This document shows, in pieces, positions 47,544-57,217 of a DNA stretch of 64,000 bases (positions are counted from its first letter, which is position 1; the number at the start of each line of letters is the position of its first letter). The notes below the pieces were generated by a model. That model had not been told where the DNA came from, did not search any database, and was given only the letters and a program-made list of their open reading frames with translations. The position numbers and the translations under genes were made by a program. Source of the stretch: Bacteroidota bacterium (GTDB lineage Bacteria; Bacteroidota; Bacteroidia; Chitinophagales; Chitinophagaceae); contig VGGR01000006.1 in NCBI GenBank assembly GCA_016868585.1, forward strand, positions 1 to 64,000. The letters run 5' to 3'.

Positions 47544-47798
47544 TTATAATTCCGATCCGCCTTCTACTAATACCGTAACTCGGTTGTTCAACACTTCCAC
47601 AAATCCGCCATGGATGGAAAATCGAGCCAGATCGTTTTGCTTGTCGCGCAGCACTTTGATGGTTCCTGCTTGAAGGGCACTAATTAGAGGTGCATGTTTT
47701 TCCAACACTTCAAATGATCCAGTGAGACCCGGCATTTGCACGCCATAGGCATCGCCACTAAATAATTTTTTTTCAGGTGTCAGAATTTCAACTGTCAT
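47544..47798 (-). CDS. atpC: ATP synthase F1 subunit epsilon
   Basis: 84 aa, a short epsilon consisting mainly of the N-terminal beta-sandwich (TVEILTPEKKLFSGDAYGVQMPG). The C-terminal helical hairpin found in about 135-aa E. coli epsilon is absent, which is usual in Bacteroidota. It starts 11 bp after atpD. It couples F1 rotation to the c-ring. Confidence 0.93.
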   Translation of the reverse strand: MTVEILTPEKKLFSGDAYGVQMPGLTGSFEVLEKHAPLISALQAGTIKVLRDKQNDLARFSIHGGFVEVLNNRVTVLVEGGSEL

Positions 47799-47809
47799 AT
47801 CCGTTCAGT

Positions 47810-49312
<1,503 letters not shown>

Positions 49313-49357
49313 TTAAGATTTTTTTCAGAGTCCGATTGACCCCGCGATTTCAGGCCG

Positions 49358-49365
49358 CAAAGGTA
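49358..49365 (-). promoter_or_regulatory. -7 element TACCTTTG of atpDC
   Basis: Read on the minus strand this octamer matches TAnnTTTG. It lies 48 bp upstream of the atpD ATG. A clear -33 TTTG is not seen. Confidence 0.4.
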
Positions 49366-49426
49366 GGGGCGCGCAGGGAAAAAATGAAAAGAAAAATTGA
49401 CAAGAACCGACCCATTGAAATCACGA

Positions 49427-49453
49427 TTGGCCGGACCCTCTTTCCTACATTTG
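49427..49453 (+). promoter_or_regulatory. Promoter of the GNAT-like gene: TTG, 16 bp, TACATTTG
   Basis: TTG at 49427-49429 and TACATTTG at 49446-49453. The -7 box ends 4 bp before the ATG at 49458, the same spacing as at kup and menG, which implies a leaderless transcript. Confidence 0.45.
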
Positions 49454-49457
49454 CCTC

Positions 49458-50621
49458 ATGCGAATGCGGGAGATAATAAATCGAAGAGACCAGGCGGATT
49501 TTTTAAAAGTTAATGCAACCTTGTTCAAGGGCGATCCAAACTACATTCGTCCACTTGACAAAGATGTAAATGAAGTGTTTGATCCGGCTCTAAACAAGGC
49601 TTTTCGATTTGGGGAAGCCATTCGCTGGGTGCTGGAAGATCAACAAGGGAATTTAATTGGACGAATTGCAGCATTTATCAATAAAAAATACCGGACAAAA
49701 GGCGACCGGTTTCCCGTAGGTGGAATAGGATTTTTTGATTGTATAGAGAGCCAGGCAGCGGCCAACCTGCTATTTGATACAGCACGTAAATGGCTGGTTG
49801 CAAAAGGAATGGGCGCCATGGATGGCCCCATCAATTTCGGAGAAAGGGACCGATGGTGGGGATTAATCGTGGAAGGGTTCCAGCCTCCTCTTTATTGCAT
49901 GAGTTATAGTAAACCTTACTATCGCTGCCTTTTTGAAGGATATGGTTTTCAACCTTTCTTTTACCAATATTGTTATGGGCTAGATCCCACCAGAGAAATC
50001 AGTCAAAAACTGATTGAGCGCCATGCGTCAGTAAAATTAGATCCGGGTTTCAAAGCAGTACATGTCACAAAAAAAGCATTAGACAAGTTTGCCGTTGACT
50101 TTTCAGTGGTATACAATAGTGCCTGGGCAGGGCATGGTGGACTAAAGGAGATCAGCAAGGATTTTGCCATAGCCATGTTTAGAAAAATGAAACCTGTGAT
50201 GGACGAAAAAATTGTATGGTTTGCCTATTATCATGATCAGCCCATAGGATTTTTTATAAATATTCCGGACCTGAATCAGTGGTTCAAATACCTAAATGGT
50301 CAGTTTGGGTTGTTGAGTAAACTTAAATTTTTATGGATCAGGTGGACAAAGCCCAACAGACGATTTACGGGAATTATTTTTGGCGTTGTACCCGAGTTTC
50401 AGAAGAAGGGAATTGATGCGTTCATGATCAATGAGGCCAAGTTTGTTGTGCAGGCCTTACATAAATATAATTATTACGAACTACAGTGGATTGGCGATTT
50501 TCATCCAAAAATGATCAATGTTGCAACAGGGCTTGGAGACACCTACATGACCAGGCAGCTGATTACTTGGCGTTATCAATTTGACCCTACGTTGCCTTTT
50601 GAAAGACATCCAATTTTATAA
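49458..50621 (+). CDS. GNAT-like N-acyltransferase superfamily protein (YghO-like)
   Basis: 387 aa. The protein looks like the bacterial family annotated as GNAT-related, including E. coli YghO. It has an N-terminal half with FINKKYRTKGDRFPVGGIGFFDCI and GPINFGERDRWWGLIV. The C-terminal half has a second acyltransferase-like fold, with GVVPEFQKKGIDAFM matching an acetyl-CoA-binding loop. The substrate is unknown. It is divergent from atpD and followed after 37 bp by dnaX. Confidence 0.72.
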   Translation: MRMREIINRRDQADFLKVNATLFKGDPNYIRPLDKDVNEVFDPALNKAFRFGEAIRWVLEDQQGNLIGRIAAFINKKYRTKGDRFPVGGIGFFDCIESQAAANLLFDTARKWLVAKGMGAMDGPINFGERDRWWGLIVEGFQPPLYCMSYSKPYYRCLFEGYGFQPFFYQYCYGLDPTREISQKLIERHASVKLDPGFKAVHVTKKALDKFAVDFSVVYNSAWAGHGGLKEISKDFAIAMFRKMKPVMDEKIVWFAYYHDQPIGFFINIPDLNQWFKYLNGQFGLLSKLKFLWIRWTKPNRRFTGIIFGVVPEFQKKGIDAFMINEAKFVVQALHKYNYYELQWIGDFHPKMINVATGLGDTYMTRQLITWRYQFDPTLPFERHPIL

Positions 50622-50658
50622 CCGCTTATTTGACTGTTGAGTTTCTTATCTTGCGAAC

Positions 50659-52437
50659 ATGGATCGTTTTATAGTTTCTGCCCGTAAGTACAGGCCACAG
50701 CTGTTTGATTCGGTTGTGGGACAGGAGCATGTTACAACCACATTAAAAAATGCAATTCGAAATCAGCAGCTGGCACATGCATTTTTATTTTGCGGACCCC
50801 GAGGAGTAGGTAAGACCACCTGTGCCCGTATTATGGCCAAAACGATCAACTGCCAAAATCCCACCAAAGAGGGTGAAGCATGTAATCAATGTAGTAGCTG
50901 TGTGTCTTTTAGAGAGAGTGGTTCTATCAATTATTTTGAGCTGGATGCAGCTTCCAATAACTCTGTGGATGATATTCGCACGCTTACCGAACAGGTTCGA
51001 TTTACCCCGCAAGGAGGTCGATATAAGGTATATGTGATTGACGAGGTACACATGCTCTCTACGCTTGCCTTTAATGCATTCTTAAAAACATTAGAAGAGC
51101 CCCCACCCTATGCTATTTTTATTCTGGCTACTACAGAAAAACATAAGATACTTCCTACCATTCTCAGTCGTTGTCAGATTTTTGATTTTAAAAGAATAAC
51201 CACTGCAGATACCGTAGCACATCTTGAAGGTATTTGCAAAAAAGAAAAAATCAAGGCAGAAAGACCCGCTTTACAGATCATTGCACAAAAAAGTGAAGGG
51301 TGCATGCGGGATGCCCTTAGTTTGCTGGATAAAATTGTCAGTTTCACCAATGGATCGGTAGATTACACACAAACAGTAGAACACTTAAATATTTTGGATG
51401 AAGATTATTATTTCCGCTTCATTCATTGCCTGCAAACCCAGGATCTTGCGCAGGCACTTTTATTGTACGATCAAATCAATCAAAAAGGATTCGAAGGCGA
51501 TTTATTTATCAATGGCATGGCTGAGTTTGCACGAAACTTACTGGTTTGTCAGGATGCAAAGACCATAGCTTTATTGGATGTGGTAGAATCCTTCAAAGAC
51601 AAATACAAGGAAACGGCAAAAGCCTGTTCCCCCCCTGTGTTGGTGAGTTTGTTGAATATATTGAATGAAGCAGCACTAAACTATAAGGCCGCGCGCAATA
51701 AAAGATTGTTTGTAGAATTGACGCTGATAAAAATTTGTTACCTGGAGCAGGCCCTGCGCATAACATCAGGAGAGCCAACTCTCTCAAAAAAAAAAATAGT
51801 TGAATCCCCTATCGGATTTAGGGTCAGTCCCATTCTTCCTTATTCCCCAGTGTCGTCTACAAAATCTGTAGCCCCCGCTCCGGTTAACCCAATAATCACT
51901 ACTTCTGCAAGTGCCAAATTGGTGATAGAAACACCTGTTGAGCCAATTCACTCCGTTCCCAATGAAAAAAAAGGCCAACCCGGCTCTCCAAGACTCAGCG
52001 CCCTATCCAAAATCCGAGAACAATTCAAGCAAACCGGTGGGCCTGGATCAGTAGAAGAAAAACAGCTTGAGGAATCTTCTTTACAAAAGGCTTGGCAGCT
52101 ATACACGCAACAGCTTAAAGACGCAAAAAATCCGGCTGCTCAACCTTTTGACTCGGCAAACTTGCTCATTATTGATGCTACCAGTTTTGAAGTAATAACG
52201 GCCAATAATATCGAACAGCGGTTTATTGAACAAGAAAGAAATAAACTGTACGCTTTCCTAAAAGAGAGATTGGCAAATAAAAACCTCCAGTTCAGTGTTA
52301 TTACCGATGAACAAAAAGGGGCCCCCCTTCCCTCTGAGGGAACCCTGAGCTCCAAAGAGCGTTATCAGGAATTGATTAAGCGTTACCCGCTGATCCAGGA
52401 ATTGAAAGAACGATTGAAGCTTGACCTGGATTACTAA
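50659..52437 (+). CDS. dnaX: DNA polymerase III subunit gamma/tau
   Basis: 592 aa clamp-loader subunit. Walker A GPRGVGKTT is near residue 45, zinc cysteines C...CNQCSSC follow, and the DEVHMLS Walker B and LSRCQIFDF sensor are present. AAA+ domains I-III end near residue 370. At residues 376-380 an uninterrupted run of 11 A (51786-51796) encodes SKKKI. Loss of one base gives TAG at once and gain of one gives TGA two codons later. This looks like a programmed slippage site making a short gamma form. Beyond it lies the tau-specific tail. Confidence 0.96.
   Translation: MDRFIVSARKYRPQLFDSVVGQEHVTTTLKNAIRNQQLAHAFLFCGPRGVGKTTCARIMAKTINCQNPTKEGEACNQCSSCVSFRESGSINYFELDAASNNSVDDIRTLTEQVRFTPQGGRYKVYVIDEVHMLSTLAFNAFLKTLEEPPPYAIFILATTEKHKILPTILSRCQIFDFKRITTADTVAHLEGICKKEKIKAERPALQIIAQKSEGCMRDALSLLDKIVSFTNGSVDYTQTVEHLNILDEDYYFRFIHCLQTQDLAQALLLYDQINQKGFEGDLFINGMAEFARNLLVCQDAKTIALLDVVESFKDKYKETAKACSPPVLVSLLNILNEAALNYKAARNKRLFVELTLIKICYLEQALRITSGEPTLSKKKIVESPIGFRVSPILPYSPVSSTKSVAPAPVNPIITTSASAKLVIETPVEPIHSVPNEKKGQPGSPRLSALSKIREQFKQTGGPGSVEEKQLEESSLQKAWQLYTQQLKDAKNPAAQPFDSANLLIIDATSFEVITANNIEQRFIEQERNKLYAFLKERLANKNLQFSVITDEQKGAPLPSEGTLSSKERYQELIKRYPLIQELKERLKLDLDY
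51786..51796 (+). promoter_or_regulatory. A11 slippage tract within dnaX
   Basis: Eleven consecutive A residues within the reading frame at codons 376-380. Both shifted frames stop within about three codons (TAG at 51797-51799 for a shortened run; TGA at 51800-51802 for a lengthened run). The position right after domain III matches where other bacteria shorten DnaX by frameshift or transcript slippage. Confidence 0.7.
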
Positions 52438-52479
52438 TCCCTTATTTTATCTTAATTTCGGCATAAAATTTAGTTGGGA

Positions 52480-53880
52480 ATGGCCGAAGTGATCCTCATG
52501 CCGAGACTCAGTGACACGATGACTGAAGGAGTTATCGCTGCCTGGCATAAAAAGGTTGGAGACCAAGTAAAGAAAGGCGATCTGCTCGCAGAAGTAGAAA
52601 CAGATAAAGCCACCATGGAACTCGAAAGTTACAAAGATGGAGTACTGTTGCATCTTGGTGGCAATAAAGGATCCAAGATCCAGGTTAATGGCTTGCTGGC
52701 TATTATTGGAAATGAAAACGAGGATATTTCTTACTTACTGAATACGCCCGTCGCAGCAGCCCCGGTACCTTCCTCTACTACATCAAGTGCTCCCGCTGCT
52801 ACAACTACTAATTCCCCTGCCCCCTCCAGCACACTGGATTTATCAAAAATGGATGAAGTGGTTTTAATGCCACGCCTGAGCGACACGATGGAGGTGGGAG
52901 TAATTGCCGGCACTTCTGCACCCACAACCGCAACTGCACAAACAGCAACAAGTTCGTCTGCTTCTGTGATTTCATCCCCAGTAATCGCAGCAGATGCTAC
53001 AACAGCTACTCCTAACGGAAGAATAAAAGCCTCCCCATTGGCCAAAAAAATTGCCCAGGACAAAGGAGTAGATCTTTCCTCCCTGCATGGCAGTGGCGAT
53101 GGGGGTAGAATAATAAAGGCGGATCTGGACAATGTTCAAATGGGTGGACAACCCACGACTATAGCTAGTGTGGCACCCGCATATGCGGGACAAACCAAAG
53201 AGGGATATACCGATACGCCTAACTCACAAATGCGTGGCGTGATTGCCCGTCGGTTGGCCGAAAGCAAATTTTCAGCTCCTCATTTTTATCTCAAGATGGA
53301 GATAAATATGGACCAGGCTATTGCTGCCCGAACACAATTAAATGAAGTAAGCCCTGTCAAGGTTAGTTTTAACGATTTTGTGATTAAAGCGGTTGCATTG
53401 GCGCTTCGTCAACATCCAGCTGTTAACGCTTCCTGGCTTGGCGATAAGATCAGAAGATATCACCATGTGCATGTTGGTGTTGCCGTAGCCCTTGAAGATG
53501 GACTTATAGTCCCTGTGGTACGATTTGCGGATAACAAAACATTACCTCAAATTGCGGCAGAGGCAAAGGAACTTGCCGCCAAGGCCAAGAGTAAAAAATT
53601 GCAACCCAACGAATTCACGGGAAATACTTTCACCATCTCTAATCTGGGCATGATGGATATTGATGAATTTACCGCCATCATCAATCCACCAGACAGTTGT
53701 ATGCTGGCAGTAGGTCGTATCAGCGAAAAAGTAATTCGAAAGACAGATGGGTTTGCAGTTACACAAGTCATGAAAGTAACATTGAGTTGCGATCATCGTA
53801 GTGTGGATGGGGCATCCGGAGCTGCGTTTTTGCAAACTGTCAAGAAATTTTTGGAGAACCCTATTCAACTTTTTCTTTAA
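52480..53880 (+). CDS. Pyruvate dehydrogenase E2 (dihydrolipoamide acetyltransferase) with vestigial second lipoyl domain
   Basis: 466 aa from the ATG at 52480; a TTG at 52474 is rejected. An intact lipoyl domain with the lipoyl-lysine motif VETDKATMELE occupies about residues 3-80. After an Ala/Thr/Ser/Pro linker, a second lipoyl domain begins (EVVLMPRLSDTMEVGVIAG, near residues 127-145) but stops after about 16 residues. A peripheral-subunit-binding domain (RIKASPLAKKIAQDKGVDL) and the catalytic domain with DHRSVDGA follow. The protein forms the acetyl-transferring core of the complex. E1 genes are not adjacent. Confidence 0.93.
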   Translation: MAEVILMPRLSDTMTEGVIAAWHKKVGDQVKKGDLLAEVETDKATMELESYKDGVLLHLGGNKGSKIQVNGLLAIIGNENEDISYLLNTPVAAAPVPSSTTSSAPAATTTNSPAPSSTLDLSKMDEVVLMPRLSDTMEVGVIAGTSAPTTATAQTATSSSASVISSPVIAADATTATPNGRIKASPLAKKIAQDKGVDLSSLHGSGDGGRIIKADLDNVQMGGQPTTIASVAPAYAGQTKEGYTDTPNSQMRGVIARRLAESKFSAPHFYLKMEINMDQAIAARTQLNEVSPVKVSFNDFVIKAVALALRQHPAVNASWLGDKIRRYHHVHVGVAVALEDGLIVPVVRFADNKTLPQIAAEAKELAAKAKSKKLQPNEFTGNTFTISNLGMMDIDEFTAIINPPDSCMLAVGRISEKVIRKTDGFAVTQVMKVTLSCDHRSVDGASGAAFLQTVKKFLENPIQLFL

Positions 53881-53992
53881 AGTTTAATACAGTAGCAGGG
53901 CCTAACAAAGCAGCTGCTATTTCAGCAAAGGATATTGCTAAAGGATTCAACAGGCTTGCATTTCCTTTTTTTGATTGACGTAGCTTTACCCT

Positions 53993-54361
53993 ATGAGCAT
54001 CTCAAGATCTACCCTTGTATTGGGCGCTTCAGTGAAGGAAGACCGGCATAGTAATCAAGCTATCAAAGACCTCCAATTTTATCAACATCCAGTTTGTGCC
54101 ATTGGAGCTCGTAAGGGCGTAATAGGTAAGACGCCGATTGAAACAGCATTGATCTATCCAACCGAGCTCCACACTGTTACTTTATATCTCTCTCCTGAGA
54201 AACAAAAACCTTATTACAATTACCTGTTAAAGTTGCATCCACAGCGAATCATTTTCAATCCAGGTACAGAAAATAAAGAGCTCCAATTACTGGCCCAAGA
54301 AGCAGGAATCGCAACGATGGAAGCTTGTACATTGGTCCTGCTCCGAACTGGCCAGTATTGA
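53993..54361 (+). CDS. CoA-binding domain protein (YccU-like)
   Basis: 122 aa, a single Rossmann-like CoA_binding domain (LVLGASVKEDRHSNQAIKDL ... FNPGTENKEL). Small proteins of this type bind CoA but have no known reaction. The ATG is at 53993, 112 bp after the E2 gene. The context next to pyruvate dehydrogenase E2 may be accidental. Confidence 0.75.
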   Translation: MSISRSTLVLGASVKEDRHSNQAIKDLQFYQHPVCAIGARKGVIGKTPIETALIYPTELHTVTLYLSPEKQKPYYNYLLKLHPQRIIFNPGTENKELQLLAQEAGIATMEACTLVLLRTGQY

Positions 54362-54470
54362 ATTTGGGTGTTGGCCCATTCACAACCCTTTGCACAGGCT
54401 GTGTATATCTTAATGCTTGTTCAGTCAATAAAGATTGATTAAGCGCGTAAATTGGGAAAACAGAAAAAAT

Positions 54471-54944
54471 ATGCGATGGAGAAAATTCAACGGCGATCCG
54501 GTAGAACTTCCCATTTTTGAAGCCGTAAAAGCCGCTATTCTCAGGGAAACAAAACTTGGATATCGTTTAAAGGTATGTATCGGCTCCGACTCTCAAATAA
54601 AAGGAAAAGAAACAGAGTTTGCAACTGTAATTGTTTTTCTCCGAGAGGGGAAAGGTGGTTTTATGTTCATCCATAATGAAAAAACCCGTCAATCTTTCAC
54701 CATTAAAGAACGAATGTTGGCAGAAGTAACCAAGAGCATCGAAGTGGCACATCTACTGTGTTCGCTCTTTACCCAGTACGATGTTGACATGGAAGTGCAT
54801 GCTGATATCAATACCAATCCCCAATTCAAAAGCAATGCTGCCCTGCGTGAAGCCATGGGTTATATCCTGGGAATGGGTTTTGCGTTCAAGGCAAAACCTG
54901 AGGCCTTTGCCAGCACCAGCTGTGCTAACAAAATGGTGAGCTAA
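54471..54944 (+). CDS. YkuK-like RNase H-fold protein (DUF458)
   Basis: 157 aa from the ATG at 54471; a TTG at 54435 would add 12 residues. The segment CIGSDSQIKG near residue 40, VEVHADINTNPQFKSN and the C-terminal AKPEAFASTSCANK resemble the YkuK/DUF458 family, predicted to have an RNase H-like fold with acidic active-site residues. Function is unknown. It overlaps the convergent engB stop by 4 bp. Confidence 0.75.
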   Translation: MRWRKFNGDPVELPIFEAVKAAILRETKLGYRLKVCIGSDSQIKGKETEFATVIVFLREGKGGFMFIHNEKTRQSFTIKERMLAEVTKSIEVAHLLCSLFTQYDVDMEVHADINTNPQFKSNAALREAMGYILGMGFAFKAKPEAFASTSCANKMVS

Positions 54945-55576
54945 CGCCCTTTGCTCTTTGACTGATGCAGGCTGCGTATGTAACGCAGCAACTCAATTCG
55001 GCCTTCTTTTGCAACTGCAGAGGTTAGAAAAATCCGAGGGAGGATTTCCCACTCTTCAAGCAAACGACTGGAAAACAAGGCTAGGTTTCGTTGAGTGGCA
55101 CCCGGTTTATTTTTATCAGTTTTGGTAAAAACAAGACTGAATGGAGCCTGCCACTCCCCCAATTGATGAATAAATTCAAGGTCAATAGCCTGAGGTGTAT
55201 GCCTACTGTCTATTACTACAAATAAATTTTGCAGATTCTCTCTTTTTCGAATATATGACTCGATCATATTTCCCCAATTGCGTCGCGCTTTTTGAGAAAC
55301 AGTAGCCGCATATCCATAACCAGGTAAATCGACCAAATACCATTTTGTTTTATCGGTATCTATCACTTCAAAGTGGTTTATCAAACGAGTTTTACCAGGT
55401 GTAGCAGAAGTTTTGGCCAACTTTGCCGCACCCGTTAACAAATTGATCAAAGAAGATTTGCCTACATTACTTCTGCCAATGAATGCATACTCCGGTTTAT
55501 CGGCAATCGGGCATTGCTTATGCGTTTCACTGCTGATTAGGTATTTGGCTTGTAGAGTAGGCTCTTTCATTTGCAT
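54941..55576 (-). CDS. engB: Ribosome biogenesis GTPase EngB (YsxC/YihA)
   Basis: 211 aa from the ATG at 55576; ATGs at 55570, 55591 and 55597 are alternatives, and the family N-terminus favours the shorter ones. G1 is GRSNVGKSSL near residue 38, G3 is DLPGYGYA, and G4 is TKTDK. The protein helps assemble the large ribosomal subunit. It is divergent from menG, whose start lies 72 bp away. Confidence 0.92.
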   Translation of the reverse strand: MQMKEPTLQAKYLISSETHKQCPIADKPEYAFIGRSNVGKSSLINLLTGAAKLAKTSATPGKTRLINHFEVIDTDKTKWYLVDLPGYGYAATVSQKARRNWGNMIESYIRKRENLQNLFVVIDSRHTPQAIDLEFIHQLGEWQAPFSLVFTKTDKNKPGATQRNLALFSSRLLEEWEILPRIFLTSAVAKEGRIELLRYIRSLHQSKSKGR

Positions 55577-55635
55577 ACACGAAGTAACCATTTTCATTGC
55601 AATCAACAAGGAATCAAGTTCTGCACGGCTCCTCG

Positions 55636-55643
55636 TACATTTG
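55636..55643 (+). promoter_or_regulatory. -7 element TACATTTG of menG
   Basis: The octamer matches TAnnTTTG and ends 4 bp before the ATG at 55648. No clear -33 TTG is seen. A leaderless transcript is predicted. Confidence 0.45.
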
Positions 55644-55647
55644 CGAA

Positions 55648-56388
55648 ATGCCGCTACCCCACGACCCTATTACACCCGAACAGCATTCAATATTGCCCAA
55701 AAAAAAGCAAGTAGCGAACATGTTTGACCGGATCGCGGGTCGGTACGACTTCATGAATCGAATTCTTTCCGGCCGAATTGATCGACAATGGAGAAAAGCA
55801 GCCTTGCGAAAACTTAAGGCAAAGCAACCAAAATATATCTTGGATGTAGCAACCGGAACCGCAGATTTTGCGCTCATGGCCTCTGCTATGCATAAAGGGG
55901 CACATATTACGGGTATTGATATTTCCTCAGGCATGCTCGCAGCGGGAAAAAGAAAAATTTTGCGCAAGGGGCTCCAATCAACAATTGAGCTGCAGGAAGG
56001 TGATGCCGAAACAATAAATGCTCCGGCTAACACGTTTGATGCTGTAACGGTAGCTTTCGGTGTCAGAAATTTTGAAAATTTACTGGCAGGACTTTCCGAA
56101 ATGCATCGTGTACTTAAACCTGATGGACAAGTATTGATCCTCGAATTTTCAACCCCACGAAACCCATTGATTCGTTTTTGCTATAACACATATATGAAAG
56201 GAATAGCGCCGATATTGGCAAGATTATTTGGAACAGATCATCATGCCTATACCTATCTTAATCGTTCAACCAATGCTTTTCCCGACAGAGAGCACTTTAT
56301 TTATTTACTCAAAGAGACTGGCTATACAGACGCGTCTTTTCAACCCCTGACATTTGGAATATGTTGCATCTATACCGCCAGCAAATAA
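55648..56388 (+). CDS. ubiE: Demethylmenaquinone methyltransferase (MenG/UbiE)
   Basis: 246 aa from the ATG at 55648; a TTG at 55597 is rejected. The FDRIAGRYDFMNRILSGRID N-terminus, the SAM-binding LDVATGTADFAL and the VAFGVRNFEN motif are diagnostic. It performs the last methylation in menaquinone synthesis. It overlaps porT by 28 bp. Confidence 0.94.
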   Translation: MPLPHDPITPEQHSILPKKKQVANMFDRIAGRYDFMNRILSGRIDRQWRKAALRKLKAKQPKYILDVATGTADFALMASAMHKGAHITGIDISSGMLAAGKRKILRKGLQSTIELQEGDAETINAPANTFDAVTVAFGVRNFENLLAGLSEMHRVLKPDGQVLILEFSTPRNPLIRFCYNTYMKGIAPILARLFGTDHHAYTYLNRSTNAFPDREHFIYLLKETGYTDASFQPLTFGICCIYTASK

Positions 56389-57104
56389 TTAGCATCGCCA
56401 TAGGCATGGCATCACTGTTTGTACAAACGGCGATGGCGCAGTACAATACCAGCAGGATAGAAATAAACCTGAGCGAACATGACAGCAAGCCCTATTATTT
56501 TGGCATTACCATAGGTGGAAATAGCTCACGATTTCATACCAGTTTTCATTCTGCTTTTTTACAATCCGACAGTGTATTAGTGGCAGAGCCCAACAATACA
56601 GGTGGCGCTTCATTGGGGCTATCCGCAACTGCCCGGCTTTCTGATCATTTTCAATTTCGCTTTAATCCCCAATTATTTTTTGTTGATCGAAGTATTAAAT
56701 ATGTTTTACGTTATCCGGATCCCGCATCCGATAATCAAACAGAAGTAGTAAAGAAAGTGGAATCGGTTACCATGTCTTTTCCCTTGCATATTAAATTTCA
56801 GAGTGATCGAATCGGAAATTTTAGGGTCTACACGCTTGCGGGCATTAAGGGAGATATCGATATGGCCAGCAATGCAAGAGCCAAACGAGCCGAACAGCTT
56901 GTCAAAATTGAAAAAAATGACTGGGGTCCTGAATTGGGCATTGGTTTCAATTTTTTCTTTCCCACTTTTATTTTCTCCCCAGAAATAAAAATCAGTAATG
57001 GTGTCAGAAACATTCATTCACGCGACCAGGATTTACAATTCTCCAATGTCATCGATCGAATTCAAAGTCGCATGATAGTATTTTCCATTCATCTGGAGGG
57101 CTAG
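56361..57104 (+). CDS. porT: PorT-like outer-membrane protein (type IX secretion/gliding)
   Basis: 247 aa. The ATG at 56361 overlaps the menG coding end by 28 bp in another frame and gives a full signal peptide (about residues 1-26, ending TAMAQ). The later ATG at 56406 would leave too short a signal. The mature part is an outer-membrane beta-barrel. YYFGITIGGNSSRF near the start and the C-terminal NVIDRIQSRMIVFSIHLEG match PorT/SprT, needed for type IX secretion. Adjacent menG is a recurrent neighbour in Bacteroidota. Confidence 0.85.
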   Translation: MLHLYRQQIISIAIGMASLFVQTAMAQYNTSRIEINLSEHDSKPYYFGITIGGNSSRFHTSFHSAFLQSDSVLVAEPNNTGGASLGLSATARLSDHFQFRFNPQLFFVDRSIKYVLRYPDPASDNQTEVVKKVESVTMSFPLHIKFQSDRIGNFRVYTLAGIKGDIDMASNARAKRAEQLVKIEKNDWGPELGIGFNFFFPTFIFSPEIKISNGVRNIHSRDQDLQFSNVIDRIQSRMIVFSIHLEG

Positions 57105-57217
57105 CCAGTCCCAATCCTGAGTATTTAACGAAAGGAACTGATATTGTTCTTAGCATTTACGTTGTTGAACCGTTTTTTTCTGCTTGACTTAGCCAACTCT
57201 ATCGCCTATACTCATGC

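Noticed and set aside
52731-53132. Apparent repeats and open frame in the E2 linker
   Set aside because: Simple Ala/Thr/Ser/Pro linker codons; the opposite-strand frame is a by-product.
53881-53992. Possible small RNA or terminator after E2
   Set aside because: No convincing stem with a T-run or other structure was found.
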